A stretch of 22,632 bases of DNA from JBEAOO01 sp041164825 (GTDB lineage: Bacteria > Pseudomonadota > Gammaproteobacteria > Burkholderiales > Burkholderiaceae_C): contig JBEAOO010000303.1 of the NCBI GenBank assembly GCA_041164825.1, positions 1 to 22,632 on the forward strand, written 5' to 3'. Shown in pieces: positions 21,777 to 22,632 of the stretch. The position numbers were made by a program, and so were the translations under genes. The notes beneath the pieces are model-generated. The model did not search any database, was not told the origin of the DNA, and saw nothing but the letters and a program-made list of their open reading frames with translations. Within the stretch, counting starts at the first letter, position 1. The number at the start of each line of letters is the position of its first letter.

Positions 21777-22632
21777 ATGACCCCCTCCCCGACCCCGCCC
21801 GCCGCCGCGCTGGACAGCGCTGCCCCCAATGAACGCGCGCTGCTGCGCGCCTTGTGGGCGCTCGGGCTGGGCGGTTTTGCCATTGGCACCGGCGAATTCG
21901 TGATCATGGGTTTGCTGCCCGAGGTGGCGGCCGACGTGGGCATCACCATCCCGCAGGCCGGTCATGTGATCAGCTTTTATGCGCTGGGCGTGGTGGTGGG
22001 CGCACCGCTGCTGGCGGTGTTGGCCGCGCACTGGCACCGGCAGTTCTTGCTGATGGCGCTGATGGGCTTGTTTGCGCTGGGCAACTTTGCGAGCGCCCTG
22101 GCGCCCAACTACCTGCTGCTCAACATCCTGCGCTTCACCACCGGTCTGCCGCACGGCACCTACTTTGGCGTGGCCTCGCTGGTGGCCGCCACGCTGGCAC
22201 CCAACGGCCAGCGCGCCCGCGCGGTGGGGCTGATGATGTTGGGCTTGTCGACCGCCACGCTGGTGGGCGTGCCGGGCGCGGCCTGGCTGGGCCAGGTGCT
22301 GGGCTGGCGCGCGGCGTTTGTGCTGGTGGGCGTGATCGCGCTGGCCGCCGTGGTGCTGATCCGCCGCAACGTGCCGCTGATGCCGGCCCCCGCCGGCACC
22401 AGCCCGCTGAGCGAGTTGAGCGCGCTGGGCAACAAGCAGGTGTGGCTGACGCTGGCCATTGGCGCCATCGGCTCGGGCGGCTTGTTTGCCGTCTTCAGCT
22501 ACGTGAAGCCCACGTTGATGAACGCCGCGGGCATGCCGCTGGCGGGCATTCCGGTGGTGCTGGCGATGTTTGGCGCCGGCATGATCACCGGCATGCTGGT
22601 GGGCCCCAAGCTGGCCGACCGCTCGATCCCGC
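21777..22632 (+). CDS. MFS transporter (DHA1-like), 3' end cut by window edge
   Basis: 285 codons are seen before the window ends. After a short Pro/Ala-rich N-terminus, membrane helices begin at LWALGLGGFAIGTGEFVIMG, then ISFYALGVVVGAPLLAVLAA, FLLMALMGLFALGNFASALA and so on; about seven helices are visible in the fragment. GTGEFVIMGLLPEVA and LRFTTGLPHGTYFGVASLVA are typical of the AraJ/YdhP/NepI-like group of drug-proton antiporter family 1 transporters, which export sugars, nucleosides or drugs. The substrate cannot be told from sequence. No strong SD is visible before ATG 21777. No linked regulator is seen on this side of the gene. Confidence 0.9.
   Translation, partial: MTPSPTPPAAALDSAAPNERALLRALWALGLGGFAIGTGEFVIMGLLPEVAADVGITIPQAGHVISFYALGVVVGAPLLAVLAAHWHRQFLLMALMGLFALGNFASALAPNYLLLNILRFTTGLPHGTYFGVASLVAATLAPNGQRARAVGLMMLGLSTATLVGVPGAAWLGQVLGWRAAFVLVGVIALAAVVLIRRNVPLMPAPAGTSPLSELSALGNKQVWLTLAIGAIGSGGLFAVFSYVKPTLMNAAGMPLAGIPVVLAMFGAGMITGMLVGPKLADRSIP

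Overview
This is a GC-rich window whose protein families, operon style (4-8 bp start/stop overlaps) and codon use suggest a betaproteobacterium of the Burkholderiales, most likely Comamonadaceae. That placement is inferred; no rRNA gene or taxonomic marker is present.

Layout. (1) Bases 1-730: the left edge holds a truncated gene for a secreted protein on the minus strand. An AT-richer stretch follows, ending in a tRNA-Ser-like 3' end and a strong intrinsic terminator, possibly an old integration boundary. (2) 856-4335, minus strand: a three-gene overlapping operon. It encodes a secreted copper-radical oxidase (galactose oxidase type with two ricin-B lectin domains), a mono-haem cytochrome c and a Sco copper chaperone. 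(3) 4336-8408, plus strand: a regulatory region with an NtrC-like site, a sigma54 -24/-12 promoter and a leader hairpin with an ANTAR-type hexaloop, then nirB and nirD (assimilatory nitrite reductase) and a remnant of nasA. (4) 8362-10101, minus: a PP2C phosphatase / Ser-Thr kinase fusion of the kind that accompanies nitrate assimilation loci.

(5) 10176-17412, minus: a flavoprotein and light-response cluster. In transcription order it encodes a renalase-like FAD amine oxidase, a HiPIP, a DUF2256 zinc-ribbon-like protein, an Fe-S (6-4)-type photolyase (CryB/PhrB), a FAD-binding photolyase relative with an apparently permuted domain order, a non-canonical SDR and, after a pair of unusual inverted-repeat elements, a second photolyase/cryptochrome. 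A MerR-type regulator (17558-18676, plus) is divergent to it, and the shared 145-bp promoter region holds GCGTC boxes in pairs spaced 11 bp. I infer that this regulator controls the cluster in a LitR/CarH-like manner, although its effector domain shows no B12-binding motif.

(6) 18868-22632: a Crp/Fnr-family regulator, a DUF1488 protein, a diguanylate cyclase with a GGDEF motif and I-site, a small uncharacterised protein probably co-transcribed with it, and an MFS transporter cut by the right edge.

The points I rate most worth follow-up are the light-response cluster with its putative operator, the two inverted-repeat elements whose cores match but whose long arms are copy-specific, and the copper oxidase-cytochrome-Sco operon.
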